A DNA stretch of 13,651 bases from JBEKHI01 sp050012355 (GCA_050012355.1 JBEKHI010000221.1:1-13651), one strand, 5' to 3'; counted from the first letter of the stretch, positions 7,410 through 13,651 are shown. The notes: generated by a model not told the origin, from the letters alone. A program made the numbers and translations.

Positions 7410-8056
7410 TCCTCTCGCACGAGGTTGCCGTACCCGCCCCGCCGGACACCGTGTTCGGCCTGCTCAATGATGTCGAGGCGGTGGCGGGCTGCCTGCCCGG
7501 CGCGGTACTCGACGGGCGGGACGGTGACGAGTACCGGGGCCGGGTCACGATCAAGGTCGGGCCGATCCGCGCTGCCTACGCCGGAACGGCACGTTTCACC
7601 GAGGTGCTGCCCGAGCAGCGCCTGATACGGCTGGCCGCGCGGGGCGCCGACGCCCACGGCCAGGGTGACGCCGAGGCCCAGATCCGCATCGAGGTCATGC
7701 CCGGCAGCGCCGGATCGTCGCTGCGGATCCACACTGACCTGGTGATCCGGGGCAAGATCGCCCAGTTCGGCAAGGGCGCGATCGCGCCACTGTCGGACCG
7801 GATCCTGGCGCAATTCGCGGAGAACCTCGGGCGCCACCTGACCAGTGACCACCCGGCTGGGGCGTCCGGCGCGGACGCCGTGACCAGTGGTCCCGCCCCA
7901 GCGGAGGCGGCTCCGCTGAACCCGGTCCGCCTGATCGTGCCTAGCGACAGGGCGCGGAAGGCGGCCATCGTGATCGGGGCGGGCGCGTTCTGTTTCCTGC
8001 AGGGCTGGCTGATCGGTCAGCGACGGCTTTTGAAGGAACTCATCCGTGACCGGTGA
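7406..8056 (+). CDS. CoxG-like SRPBCC protein with C-terminal membrane anchor
   Basis: 216 residues from GTG 7406, chosen because it overlaps the previous stop (GTGA); the frame is open further upstream but that part is shadow. Residues 3-145 match the CO dehydrogenase subunit G (SRPBCC/START-like) fold: HEVAVPAPPDTVFGLLNDVEAVAGCLPGA, GRVTIKVGPIRAAYAGTARF, GKGAIAPLSDRILAQFAENL. A low-complexity Ala/Pro/Gly linker (150-175) leads to a single hydrophobic segment (about 185-203) followed by basic residues. The family is reported to tether CO dehydrogenase to the membrane, so here it may recruit the hydroxylase to the respiratory chain. It lies between the hydroxylase subunits and the downstream amidohydrolase. 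Confidence 0.85.
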   Translation: MILSHEVAVPAPPDTVFGLLNDVEAVAGCLPGAVLDGRDGDEYRGRVTIKVGPIRAAYAGTARFTEVLPEQRLIRLAARGADAHGQGDAEAQIRIEVMPGSAGSSLRIHTDLVIRGKIAQFGKGAIAPLSDRILAQFAENLGRHLTSDHPAGASGADAVTSGPAPAEAAPLNPVRLIVPSDRARKAAIVIGAGAFCFLQGWLIGQRRLLKELIRDR

Positions 8057-8705
8057 CGGCCTGTACGGCGCGCGTACGCGGGTGACGTATGCCCGGGCCG
8101 GGTTCGGCGCGCGGGTGCCGCGCGGCCCAGAGCCGGCTCTGATCGTCGTGGATCTGACGCGGGGTTTCACCGAGGCTGGCTTCCCGTCCGGCAGCGACCT
8201 GAGCGACGTCGTGGCGGCGACCGCCCGGCTGCTCGGCGCGGCCCACGCGGCCGACGCCCCCGTCGTTATGACCTCGATTGAATATACGGACGCCGAAGCC
8301 GACGGCGATTCGATCGCCTGGCTGCGTAAGGCGACCGGGATGCGCGGCCTGCGAGTCAGCAGCGAGGCGGTGGCGATCGACCCGCGCCTGCCGGTGGCGC
8401 TGGCCGATCACCGGGTGGTCAAGAAGGGTGCCTCCGCGTTCTCCGGCACTGGCCTGGCCGCCCTGCTCGCGGGCCTGCGGGTGGACACGGTCCTCGTGTG
8501 CGGCGCCACCACCAGCGGCTGCGTGCGGGCAACGGTCGTGGACGCCGTCCAATCCGGCTTCAACGTCCTGGTGCCGCGAGAGGCGGTCGGGGACCGGGCT
8601 GAGGGACCCCATGAGGCCGCGCTGTTCGACATGGACGCCAAGTACGGCGATGTCGTCGGTCTCGACGACGCCGTTTCCTACCTTCAGCAGAGGAACGATG
8701 GCTGA
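8046..8705 (+). CDS. nicF: Maleamate amidohydrolase, isochorismatase-like family
   Basis: 219 residues of the cysteine-hydrolase (isochorismatase) fold with the catalytic triad visible: D36 (LIVVDLTRGF), K125 (RVVKKGASAF) and C158 (GATTSGCVRAT, with the usual cis-peptide before it). The ending AVGDRAEGPHEAALFDMD-AKYGDVVGLDDA is very close to NicF of P. putida as I recall it. It hydrolyses maleamate to maleate and ammonia, the fifth step of the pathway. The GTG at 8046 overlaps the CoxG-like gene by 11 bases, with GAAGGA just upstream. Related families (N-carbamoylsarcosine amidase, nicotinamidase) are possible, but adjacency to nicD and the matching C-terminus argue for NicF. Confidence 0.88.
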   Translation: MTGDGLYGARTRVTYARAGFGARVPRGPEPALIVVDLTRGFTEAGFPSGSDLSDVVAATARLLGAAHAADAPVVMTSIEYTDAEADGDSIAWLRKATGMRGLRVSSEAVAIDPRLPVALADHRVVKKGASAFSGTGLAALLAGLRVDTVLVCGATTSGCVRATVVDAVQSGFNVLVPREAVGDRAEGPHEAALFDMDAKYGDVVGLDDAVSYLQQRNDG

Positions 8706-9549
8706 CAACGACCAGCGGATCCTGACGCAGCATGCCCTGGCGGACCTCGCGGACCTGGCCGAGGACGGCGTGCGCAGCCGGTGGGTGCGCTCCGGCCCGT
8801 TGCGTCTGCACCTGCTGGACTACGGCGGCCCTGGGACTCCGGTGCTCATCCTGCCCGGCATCACGATGCCGGCGGTGGGCATGGACTTCGTCGCGCGCTC
8901 GCTGCGAGACGTGGCCCGGCCCGTCACACTCGACGTGCGGGGCCGGGGGCTGTCCGACTCGGGCCCGTGCTACGACCTGGACGCGTATGCCGCCGACTGC
9001 GAAGCGGTGATCGCGATGCTGGGCCTCGACCATCCGGTGCTGCTTGGCCATTCCATGGGGGCCAGGATCGCGGCCGCGGTCGCGGTCCGTGCCCGGCAGC
9101 CGCTCGGCGGGACCGTGCTCGTCGATCCGCCGATGAGCGGGCCGGGACGCGGGCCGTACCCGACGACAGCCGCGGCCTTCCAGACGCAGCTAGACCAGGC
9201 GCGCCGTGGCACAACGGCGGACGAGGTGGCCGCCTTCTGGCCCGGCTGGCCCCGCCGCGAGCACGAGCTACGCGCGCGCTGGCTCGCCTCGTGCTCGGCG
9301 CGGGCGGTCGCGCAGACGCACGCGGGCTTCGAGTCCGAGGACTTCTTCGAGCTGTGGCCCTCGGTCCCGGCGCGGGCGGTGCTGATTTACGGCGGCGCGA
9401 GCCCCGTCGTGACCTCGGCGGGAGCCGCCGAGGCGGCATCGGCCAATCCGCAAGCCGACCTGGTCGAAGTGCCGGGTGCCGGGCACATGGTGTTCTGGGA
9501 CGAGCCGGCCCGCGGGCTCGCCGCGGTGCGCGCCGCGCTTTCTGATTAG
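8698..9549 (+). CDS. nicD: N-formylmaleamate deformylase, alpha/beta hydrolase
   Basis: 283 residues from ATG 8698 (AGAGGA just upstream, 8-base overlap with nicF); the frame is open far upstream but that part is shadow. Diagnostic stretches are LDVRGRGLSDSGP, LLGHSMGARIA and LVDPPMSGPGR. The triad fits S119 (GHSMG), D143 (LVDPP) and H263 (GAGHM). The spacings of 24 and 144 residues equal those of the triad I recall for P. putida NicD (S101, D125, H245). It releases formate from N-formylmaleamate, the ring-opening product of NicX. An N-terminal extension of about 18 residues is present compared with that enzyme. It is last in the rightward operon and ends directly against the convergent nicX stop codon. 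Confidence 0.92.
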   Translation: MADNDQRILTQHALADLADLAEDGVRSRWVRSGPLRLHLLDYGGPGTPVLILPGITMPAVGMDFVARSLRDVARPVTLDVRGRGLSDSGPCYDLDAYAADCEAVIAMLGLDHPVLLGHSMGARIAAAVAVRARQPLGGTVLVDPPMSGPGRGPYPTTAAAFQTQLDQARRGTTADEVAAFWPGWPRREHELRARWLASCSARAVAQTHAGFESEDFFELWPSVPARAVLIYGGASPVVTSAGAAEAASANPQADLVEVPGAGHMVFWDEPARGLAAVRAALSD

Positions 9550-10572
9550 CTAGCGGGGGCGCATCTCCGGTACGGTCAGCTCTCCCTGGTCGACGATCAG
9601 CTCATCATCCAGGTAGAGGCTGTTGCCCCGCATCGGGATGTCGAAGTGGCACGCCGTGTCATTCGGGCCGCCGAGCTCGTTGTTCGGGCCGATCGAGAAC
9701 ATGACGTTGCCGTAGAACGACCGCAGCTCCATCCCCATCCCGCCGCCGAACTGCGTCAGCCCATGCCAGTGCGCTCGCTCGTCAAGCCCCCACCCGACAT
9801 GCGACATCCCGTACCCTCGTGCGTCGCCGAAACTCTTGATGTAGGACGACAGCAGCTCGGCGTCGAGCCCGCCGCGGATGTCGCGGATGAAGCCCTGCTC
9901 GATCGTCAGGGTCACCGGTGTCTGGACGTAGGTGTTGAACGGCAGCAGGATGTCGCCGGGTGAGAGCACGATCGTCCCGTCGACGCCGTCATCGGTGCCG
10001 CCAGTAAACACGAAGGCCGCCGGCCAGTGGTCCCAGCGCCCAGGGGTGTCGGTGTAGCCGTACTCCGACAGCGTCGGATAACGACCGAGCTGGTAAATTA
10101 CGTCCGTTCCGGCCGGGCTGGTGATGCGCATGACGGACGCCTTAGCCAGCAGTTCGGCGGCGACCTCGACCCGCTCACGCAGCTCCACGGTCGGCATCAG
10201 CCGCGCCAGCAGCTCCGGCGGCTCCACGGCGGTCAGGATCCGGGTACCCGCGGCCTGGATGGCGAACTGCTCCTTGCTGAACAGCAGGAACGTGCAGTCC
10301 ACGAGCATGTCCACCGACTCCAGGGCCTGGACCGCGAGCGGGATGCCGCCCAGCCCCGAGTCGCCGACCGCCCACGTCCCCGACGCGCTCGCCGGGGACG
10401 GGATCCGCAGGTGGAATGCGGAGGCCCCGAGCTTCTGGGCTGCCCACAGGAACGCGTCCGCGTAGTCCAGGCGCTCCGCGCCCCGGGTGAGCACCGCCAC
10501 CGTCTCACCCTCGCGGACCCCGGACAGGGTCAGTTGCCGCAGGCAGATCTCGTTGAACAGGCTTTGGTCCAC
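9550..10572 (-). CDS. nicX: 2,5-dihydroxypyridine 5,6-dioxygenase
   Basis: 340 residues from GTG 10572, chosen for GGAGG six bases upstream; a longer frame to 10599 would run into the promoter. It resembles P. putida NicX (about 350 residues) throughout: AVEPPELLARLMPT, SEYGYTDTPGRWDHWP, GMSHVGWGLDERAHW, FYGNVMFSIGPNNELGG, CHFDIP. The mononuclear Fe(II) ligands expected from NicX are present: H258, H309 and D311 (equivalent to H265, H318, D320), along with E170 and H182 (E177, H189). It opens the ring of 2,5-dihydroxypyridine with O2 to N-formylmaleamate. Automated pipelines often call this family leucyl aminopeptidase/M29. One oddity: F98 replaces the active-site His105 of the Pseudomonas enzyme. 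It is transcribed alone, towards the other nic genes, from a promoter matching theirs. Confidence 0.93.
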   Translation of the reverse strand: MDQSLFNEICLRQLTLSGVREGETVAVLTRGAERLDYADAFLWAAQKLGASAFHLRIPSPASASGTWAVGDSGLGGIPLAVQALESVDMLVDCTFLLFSKEQFAIQAAGTRILTAVEPPELLARLMPTVELRERVEVAAELLAKASVMRITSPAGTDVIYQLGRYPTLSEYGYTDTPGRWDHWPAAFVFTGGTDDGVDGTIVLSPGDILLPFNTYVQTPVTLTIEQGFIRDIRGGLDAELLSSYIKSFGDARGYGMSHVGWGLDERAHWHGLTQFGGGMGMELRSFYGNVMFSIGPNNELGGPNDTACHFDIPMRGNSLYLDDELIVDQGELTVPEMRPR

Positions 10573-10589
10573 GCCGCACCTCCAAGGCA

Positions 10590-10620
10590 ATCCGAGCACG
10601 TATTATCCGGATACGCAAGA
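10590..10620 (-). promoter_or_regulatory. Copy B of the duplicated promoter/operator (controls nicX)
   Basis: Read on the minus strand this 31-base block matches copy A (2351-2381) at 29 of 31 positions: TTGCGT, 17 bases, TCGGAT. Its spacer palindrome CGTATCCGGATAATACG has perfect arms CGTAT/ATACG and contains the 10-bp palindrome TATCCGGATA. The predicted transcript start lies near 10583, at the edge of the GGAGG (10579-10583) before the nicX GTG at 10572, so the leader would be very short. Confidence 0.75.
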
Positions 10621-10650
10621 TATTTCAGTAAAACTATTAGAGCGCCTCGC

Positions 10651-10932
10651 TTAGTTGATGTCGCGCCGTACCGTCGTCCTGGCGGCGATGAGGGCGAGCA
10701 CGATGGTCATCCCGAGCAGGAGCGCCGCCGTGGTGCCGAACGGGAGCGGCGTGCCAGCGCCTCCTGGGGAATGCGCCGGGCCGAAGGCGCCGCTGCCCAG
10801 GGCCATACCCGACAGGCTGGTCGCGGCCATGTACAGCAGGGACGGCCGGGACGAGGGGAACAGTCCGCCGACGACTGACTCGATGACCACCAACCAGGCG
10901 AAGAGACGACCATTCCCGCCAGCTGCGACCTT
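10651..10932 (-). pseudogene. C-terminal remnant of an ABC-2 type transporter permease
   Basis: The frame ending at the TAA 10651-10653 reads FAWLVVIESVVGGLFPSSRP, a loop with SLLYMAATSLSGMALG, a Gly/Pro-rich stretch, then a last membrane helix AALLLGMTIVLALIAARTTV and the tail RRDIN. This is how many actinobacterial ABC-2 permeases end (a final helix followed by a short basic tail with RRD). About 90 codons of likely homology remain. The open frame continues upstream to 11391 but in Pro/Arg-rich, non-membrane sequence overlapping the VWA gene, so the N-terminal four or more helices are gone. No start codon or ribosome site fits. Confidence 0.55.
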
Positions 10933-11195
10933 ACGAGAGCACCCAGGCCGACACCAGAGCACTATCAGGAAGCGCGCGGCCCGCGCCGGCCGACTGGGAC
11001 GCGCTGGCTGGTGGTGATCGTAGTGTTCGCGGCGTGCTGAGCGCGAGGGCGGTGCCGCTAGCGATGGGACATCCATGGGGTCCGGCATCGCACCCGGGTG
11101 GCCCGTATGCGGCATTTGCCGCAAAGGTCCCCTCGGGAGGTGCGGGGCAGCTGGCGTACCAGCGGGGTCGTGACGCGCCGTGCGCGGACCCACCG
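10933..11195. other. Non-coding stretch with one short palindrome
   Basis: I see no convincing gene on either strand between the permease remnant and the VWA gene; frames here are Arg/Pro-rich and of low quality. A near-perfect dyad lies at 11108-11123: TGCGGCA, two bases, TGCCGCA. It could be a protein site or a small hairpin, and nothing nearby points to a regulated gene. No intrinsic terminator for the leftward VWA operon is evident. Confidence 0.4.
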
Positions 11196-12149
11196 TCAGT
11201 TCGCGAAGAGCTCGGTTAGGGCCGGGGCTACGTCCCGGTAGGTACGGACCAGCCGCAGGCGGCCGCGGCCTAGGCGGGCTAGATCGCGGGCCAGGTCGGG
11301 GTCCTGCTCCCCGGTGGTGTCCAGCAAGACCTCCAAACGCGGCAGCCGCGCCGCGAAAGGCCGTGGGTCGGGGCCCGCGTTGTGCACGCAATCCGACAGC
11401 AGCAGGACCCGGGCGTCGCGGGCGGGGACCCGGGCCAGCTCGCGGAGCGCCACCTGCAGGGGAAAGGCGAGGTTGGTCAGCCCGCGGGCGGGTATCCGGA
11501 GCATCGCCTCGACGAGGGTGCGTGCTGGTACTTGCTGCCCGAGGTGGGCGAGCACGGCGGCGTCCGACCAGAACGCGACCACGGCCAGGTCGTCGCGGGC
11601 CAGCTCACCCGCCAGGGCTCCCACGGTCGCGGCGGCCGTTCGCACTCGTTCGCCGCGCATCGAGCCGGACACGTCGACCAGCAGAACGACGCTGCGCCTG
11701 GTCCGCACCCGCTCGCGCACGATGATGTCCTCATCCTCGGGCACCGGGTGCTCAACGAGACGCGCAAGCGTCCCGTCGAGGTCGATGTCGTCAGAGCCGC
11801 CCCGGTAAGGCACGCTGGCGATCTCCCCGATACCGCGCCGCGCGGTCAGGTCCCGCCGCGGTCGCCTTATCGCGAGCCGGCCAGCGATTTCCCGCGCCCG
11901 GCGCAACGTCTCGGGGTCGGGCGTGACCGCATCGTCGGTCGCCGAGGCCAGGGTCCCCTGCTCATCGGTGACCGCCGGGCCCCCGCTGCCGCCCCGAGCA
12001 GCACGAGCGGAACGACCAGGCGACAGCACCAGCCCAGCTCCCCCGCTGGACGAGACGTCAAGCAGAACAGGATCCTCGGTCAGCTGCTTGGGGCGCCGCC
12101 GCAGCGGTTGTAGCGCATGACGCCGAGACGGAAACGAGTCCGCCTCCAC
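11196..12149 (-). CDS. VWA-domain protein, CoxE-like cofactor-maturation partner
   Basis: 317 residues from GTG 12149, six bases after the MoxR-type gene; the ribosome site is weak (GAAGAG). The N-terminal 100 residues are Arg/Ser/Gly-rich and not recognisable. A von Willebrand A domain fills the C-terminal half with a complete metal site: DVSGSM (D159, S161, S163), T225 (RGLTNLAFPL) and D253 (LLSDCVHNAG). VWA proteins coupled to MoxR ATPases act together in assembling metal centres, as CoxE with CoxD for CO dehydrogenase. Here the partner would be the upstream ATPase and a plausible client the molybdenum hydroxylase 4 to 7 kb away. That client is inference; the dehydrogenase encoded in the same operon is the alternative. 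Confidence 0.82.
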   Translation of the reverse strand: MEADSFPSRRHALQPLRRRPKQLTEDPVLLDVSSSGGAGLVLSPGRSARAARGGSGGPAVTDEQGTLASATDDAVTPDPETLRRAREIAGRLAIRRPRRDLTARRGIGEIASVPYRGGSDDIDLDGTLARLVEHPVPEDEDIIVRERVRTRRSVVLLVDVSGSMRGERVRTAAATVGALAGELARDDLAVVAFWSDAAVLAHLGQQVPARTLVEAMLRIPARGLTNLAFPLQVALRELARVPARDARVLLLSDCVHNAGPDPRPFAARLPRLEVLLDTTGEQDPDLARDLARLGRGRLRLVRTYRDVAPALTELFAN

Positions 12150-12155
12150 TGCTCT

Positions 12156-13046
12156 TCAACCAGGCTGCGCCGCGGCCGGCTGCAGGAAGAAGTGATCCTC
12201 CCAGATCTGGCGCAGCACTTGCTCGGGCAACGCCTCGACGGTCTCGTCGAGGAAGATCCGCCCGGACAACGCGACCACCATCGCGTCGTACACCACCTCG
12301 CGATACCGGGAATCGTCAGGAGAGAGCAACTGCCCGGCGATCAGCGTCAGGTCGATCGCGCCGCGCACGCTGCTGCCCTGCCTGATGTCCTCGTGCGTCC
12401 TGGTCGCGCGGGTGACGGCCACCGCGTCCGCGACCAGCCGCTCGTAGCGCGCGGGCTTGAGATCGGGCAGCGGGGCCCGCAAAGAGACGATGCCCCGCTC
12501 GGCCTCCTCGTCCTGATAGGTGATCGCGAGCCGGCACAGCCGGTCATGCACGGACGTGGACAGCCGGGTGGTACCGATGTTGTCGTAAGGGTTCATCGAG
12601 GCGATCACCCGGAACGTCGGTTGCGCATCGACCGTGCCGACCCGGGGGACGGTGACGCTGCGTTCGGCCATCGCGGTCAGCAGCGTGTTGAGCGTGTCCT
12701 CCGGCGCGCGGTTGAACTCCTCGATGTACAGGAAACCGCCGCCGCGCATGGCCGCCAGCAACGGACCATCGATAAAATTCGATGCGCTGTAGTCCTCCCG
12801 CAGGACGCGCGCCGGATTGTGGTGGCCGACCAGCTTGGCCGGGGTCAGGTCGGCGTTGCCCTCGACGAACACCAGCGGGATGCCCCACTCGGCGGTGATC
12901 GCCCGCAGCAACGTCGACTTGCTGGTGCCCGGCGGCCCCTCCAGGATGACGTCTCGACCAGCCGCGACGGCCGCGAGCAGCAGGTCAAGCTCCCGCTCCC
13001 GGCCGACCACCCGAGCGCGGATGCGGTCGCCGCGGCTGTCGCTCAT
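12156..13046 (-). CDS. MoxR-type AAA+ ATPase, CoxD-like
   Basis: 296 residues. Seen in order: Walker A GPPGTSKST (37-45), Walker B with FLYIEEFNRAPEDTLNTLL (105 onward, E109/E110), sensor 1 ASMNPYDNIGTT (N152), and an arginine-finger candidate R169 (SVHDRL). The C-terminal lid helices follow. MoxR ATPases remodel enzymes during insertion or activation of metal cofactors and work with a VWA protein, here the next gene. The ATG at 13046 overlaps the SDR stop (ATGA), so the three genes are one leftward operon. The size and the EEFNRAPEDTLN box fit the family well; assignment to the CoxD subgroup is by context. Confidence 0.9.
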   Translation of the reverse strand: MSDSRGDRIRARVVGRERELDLLLAAVAAGRDVILEGPPGTSKSTLLRAITAEWGIPLVFVEGNADLTPAKLVGHHNPARVLREDYSASNFIDGPLLAAMRGGGFLYIEEFNRAPEDTLNTLLTAMAERSVTVPRVGTVDAQPTFRVIASMNPYDNIGTTRLSTSVHDRLCRLAITYQDEEAERGIVSLRAPLPDLKPARYERLVADAVAVTRATRTHEDIRQGSSVRGAIDLTLIAGQLLSPDDSRYREVVYDAMVVALSGRIFLDETVEALPEQVLRQIWEDHFFLQPAAAQPG

Positions 13047-13651
13047 CGGATCGTGTTCCCCGCGTCGACGGTGAACTCAAGCCCGGTGACGTACCGCGCC
13101 TCATCAGAGGCGAGGAACAGCACCGCGTTGCTGATGTCCCGCGGATCGACGACCTCCACTGGCAGCGTGTTCATGAAGATCGGGCCGAGGTTCTGGTCCT
13201 TGTTGAGCAGCGGGTCGAGCCCGCCGAGCCCGGCGAGCATCGGCGTCTCCACCCCGGTCGGGTGCACGGTGTTGACCCGGATACTGTGCGAGGCGAGTTC
13301 GTTCGCCATCGTCCGCGCGATGCCGACCACGCCGTGCTTGGCCGCCACGTAGGGGGCGAGAAACGGCAGTCCCTTGATCCCCGCGGTGGAACTCGTGCAG
13401 ATGATCGACCCGCCGCCGTTGGCGATCAGGTGCGGTGCCGCCGCGACGATCGTGTTCCAGACGCCGGTCAAGTTGGTGTCGAGCGTGTCCCGCCAGACCT
13501 CGGGGGTCACCTCATCCCAGCCCTGCACCGTGCAGATGCCGGCATTGGCGACCGCGATGTCCAGCTTGCCGAGCTGCTCGACCCCCTCGTCGACGACTTC
13601 CTTCAGCCGTCCCGCGTCCCGGACATCAGCCTTAGCGGCGATGATGCGCCG
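13043..13651 (-). CDS. SDR-family oxidoreductase, mycofactocin-linked type (partial, N-terminus off the window)
   Basis: About 202 C-terminal residues are visible; the frame runs off the right edge. Short-chain dehydrogenase marks: NAG (VANAGI), the catalytic Ser in SIICTSSTAGIKG, and YxxxK in YVAAKHGVVGIARTMANELA. The sequence HSIRVNTVHPTGVETPML, the insert after it, and DISNAVLFLASDEARYVTG are characteristic of the SDR group annotated as mycofactocin-dependent, whose NAD is not freely exchanged and whose electrons pass to mycofactocin. Family assignment is from memory of the signature. The cofactor site lies outside the window. The substrate is probably an alcohol or carbonyl compound but cannot be told. 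The stop overlaps the MoxR-type start by four bases. Confidence 0.85.
   Translation of the reverse strand, partial: RRIIAAKADVRDAGRLKEVVDEGVEQLGKLDIAVANAGICTVQGWDEVTPEVWRDTLDTNLTGVWNTIVAAAPHLIANGGGSIICTSSTAGIKGLPFLAPYVAAKHGVVGIARTMANELASHSIRVNTVHPTGVETPMLAGLGGLDPLLNKDQNLGPIFMNTLPVEVVDPRDISNAVLFLASDEARYVTGLEFTVDAGNTIR

Noticed and set aside
9550..10572. Leucyl aminopeptidase (M29 family), the likely automatic label
   Set aside because: The His, His, Asp iron-ligand pattern and long stretches match 2,5-dihydroxypyridine dioxygenase, and the neighbours are the next enzymes of that pathway.
10027..10878. A 283-codon plus-strand frame overlapping nicX and its promoter
   Set aside because: Arg/Gln/Gly-rich antisense shadow without any recognisable domain; it would cross the well-supported nicX start.
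10933..11391. Extension of the ABC-2 permease frame up to 11391
   Set aside because: This part is Pro/Arg-rich with no membrane segments and overlaps the VWA coding region, so the open frame is fortuitous.
12117..13352. A 411-codon plus-strand frame opposite the MoxR-type ATPase and SDR
   Set aside because: No domain signature; the minus strand carries full AAA+ and SDR motifs over the same bases.
1..13651. CRISPR arrays, insertion sequences and phage genes
   Set aside because: No regularly spaced repeats, transposase motifs or terminal inverted repeats were seen on either strand.

Overview
The window looks like a chromosomal piece of a high-GC Gram-positive bacterium (Actinomycetota). Codon third positions are almost all G or C, GTG starts are common, genes overlap by 4 to 11 bases, and the gene families fit (CoxG/MoxR/VWA accessory proteins, an SDR of the mycofactocin-linked type, a siderophore-interacting protein under a TetR regulator). 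The species cannot be named from the sequence alone.

Left flank (1-1830): the first codons of an AraC-like regulator running off the edge, a CAU-anticodon tRNA, a TetR regulator, and divergent from it a siderophore-interacting flavoprotein gene that is broken (frame change plus missing internal segments). After that come a strong hairpin and an orphan Walker A fragment of an ABC ATPase. This flank looks like decaying iron-uptake or transport DNA.

Core (1831-10620): a nicotinate (vitamin B3) catabolic cluster of the maleamate pathway. A MarR regulator precedes a rightward operon: FAD monooxygenase (NicC-like), FAD, molybdopterin and 2Fe-2S subunits of a xanthine-dehydrogenase/CODH-type molybdenum hydroxylase, a CoxG-like protein, maleamate amidohydrolase (NicF) and N-formylmaleamate deformylase (NicD). 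A leftward gene for 2,5-dihydroxypyridine 5,6-dioxygenase (NicX) meets the operon end to end with no base between the stop codons. Inferred route: nicotinate -> 6-hydroxynicotinate (molybdenum hydroxylase) -> 2,5-dihydroxypyridine (NicC) -> N-formylmaleamate (NicX) -> maleamate + formate (NicD) -> maleate + ammonia (NicF). Maleate isomerase (NicE) and a transporter are not in the window. The rightward operon and nicX carry almost the same 31-bp promoter/operator (29 of 31 bases identical) just upstream of their starts, with a palindrome between the putative -35 and -10. This ties the two converging units into one regulon, most simply under the MarR protein.

Right flank (10621-13651): the 3' remnant of an ABC-2 type permease, about 260 bases without a convincing gene, then a leftward operon of an SDR (mycofactocin-linked type, cut by the window edge), a MoxR-type AAA+ ATPase and a VWA/CoxE-like protein. 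MoxR plus VWA pairs are known maturation factors for CODH-type molybdenum hydroxylases, so this operon may mature the hydroxylase in the core.
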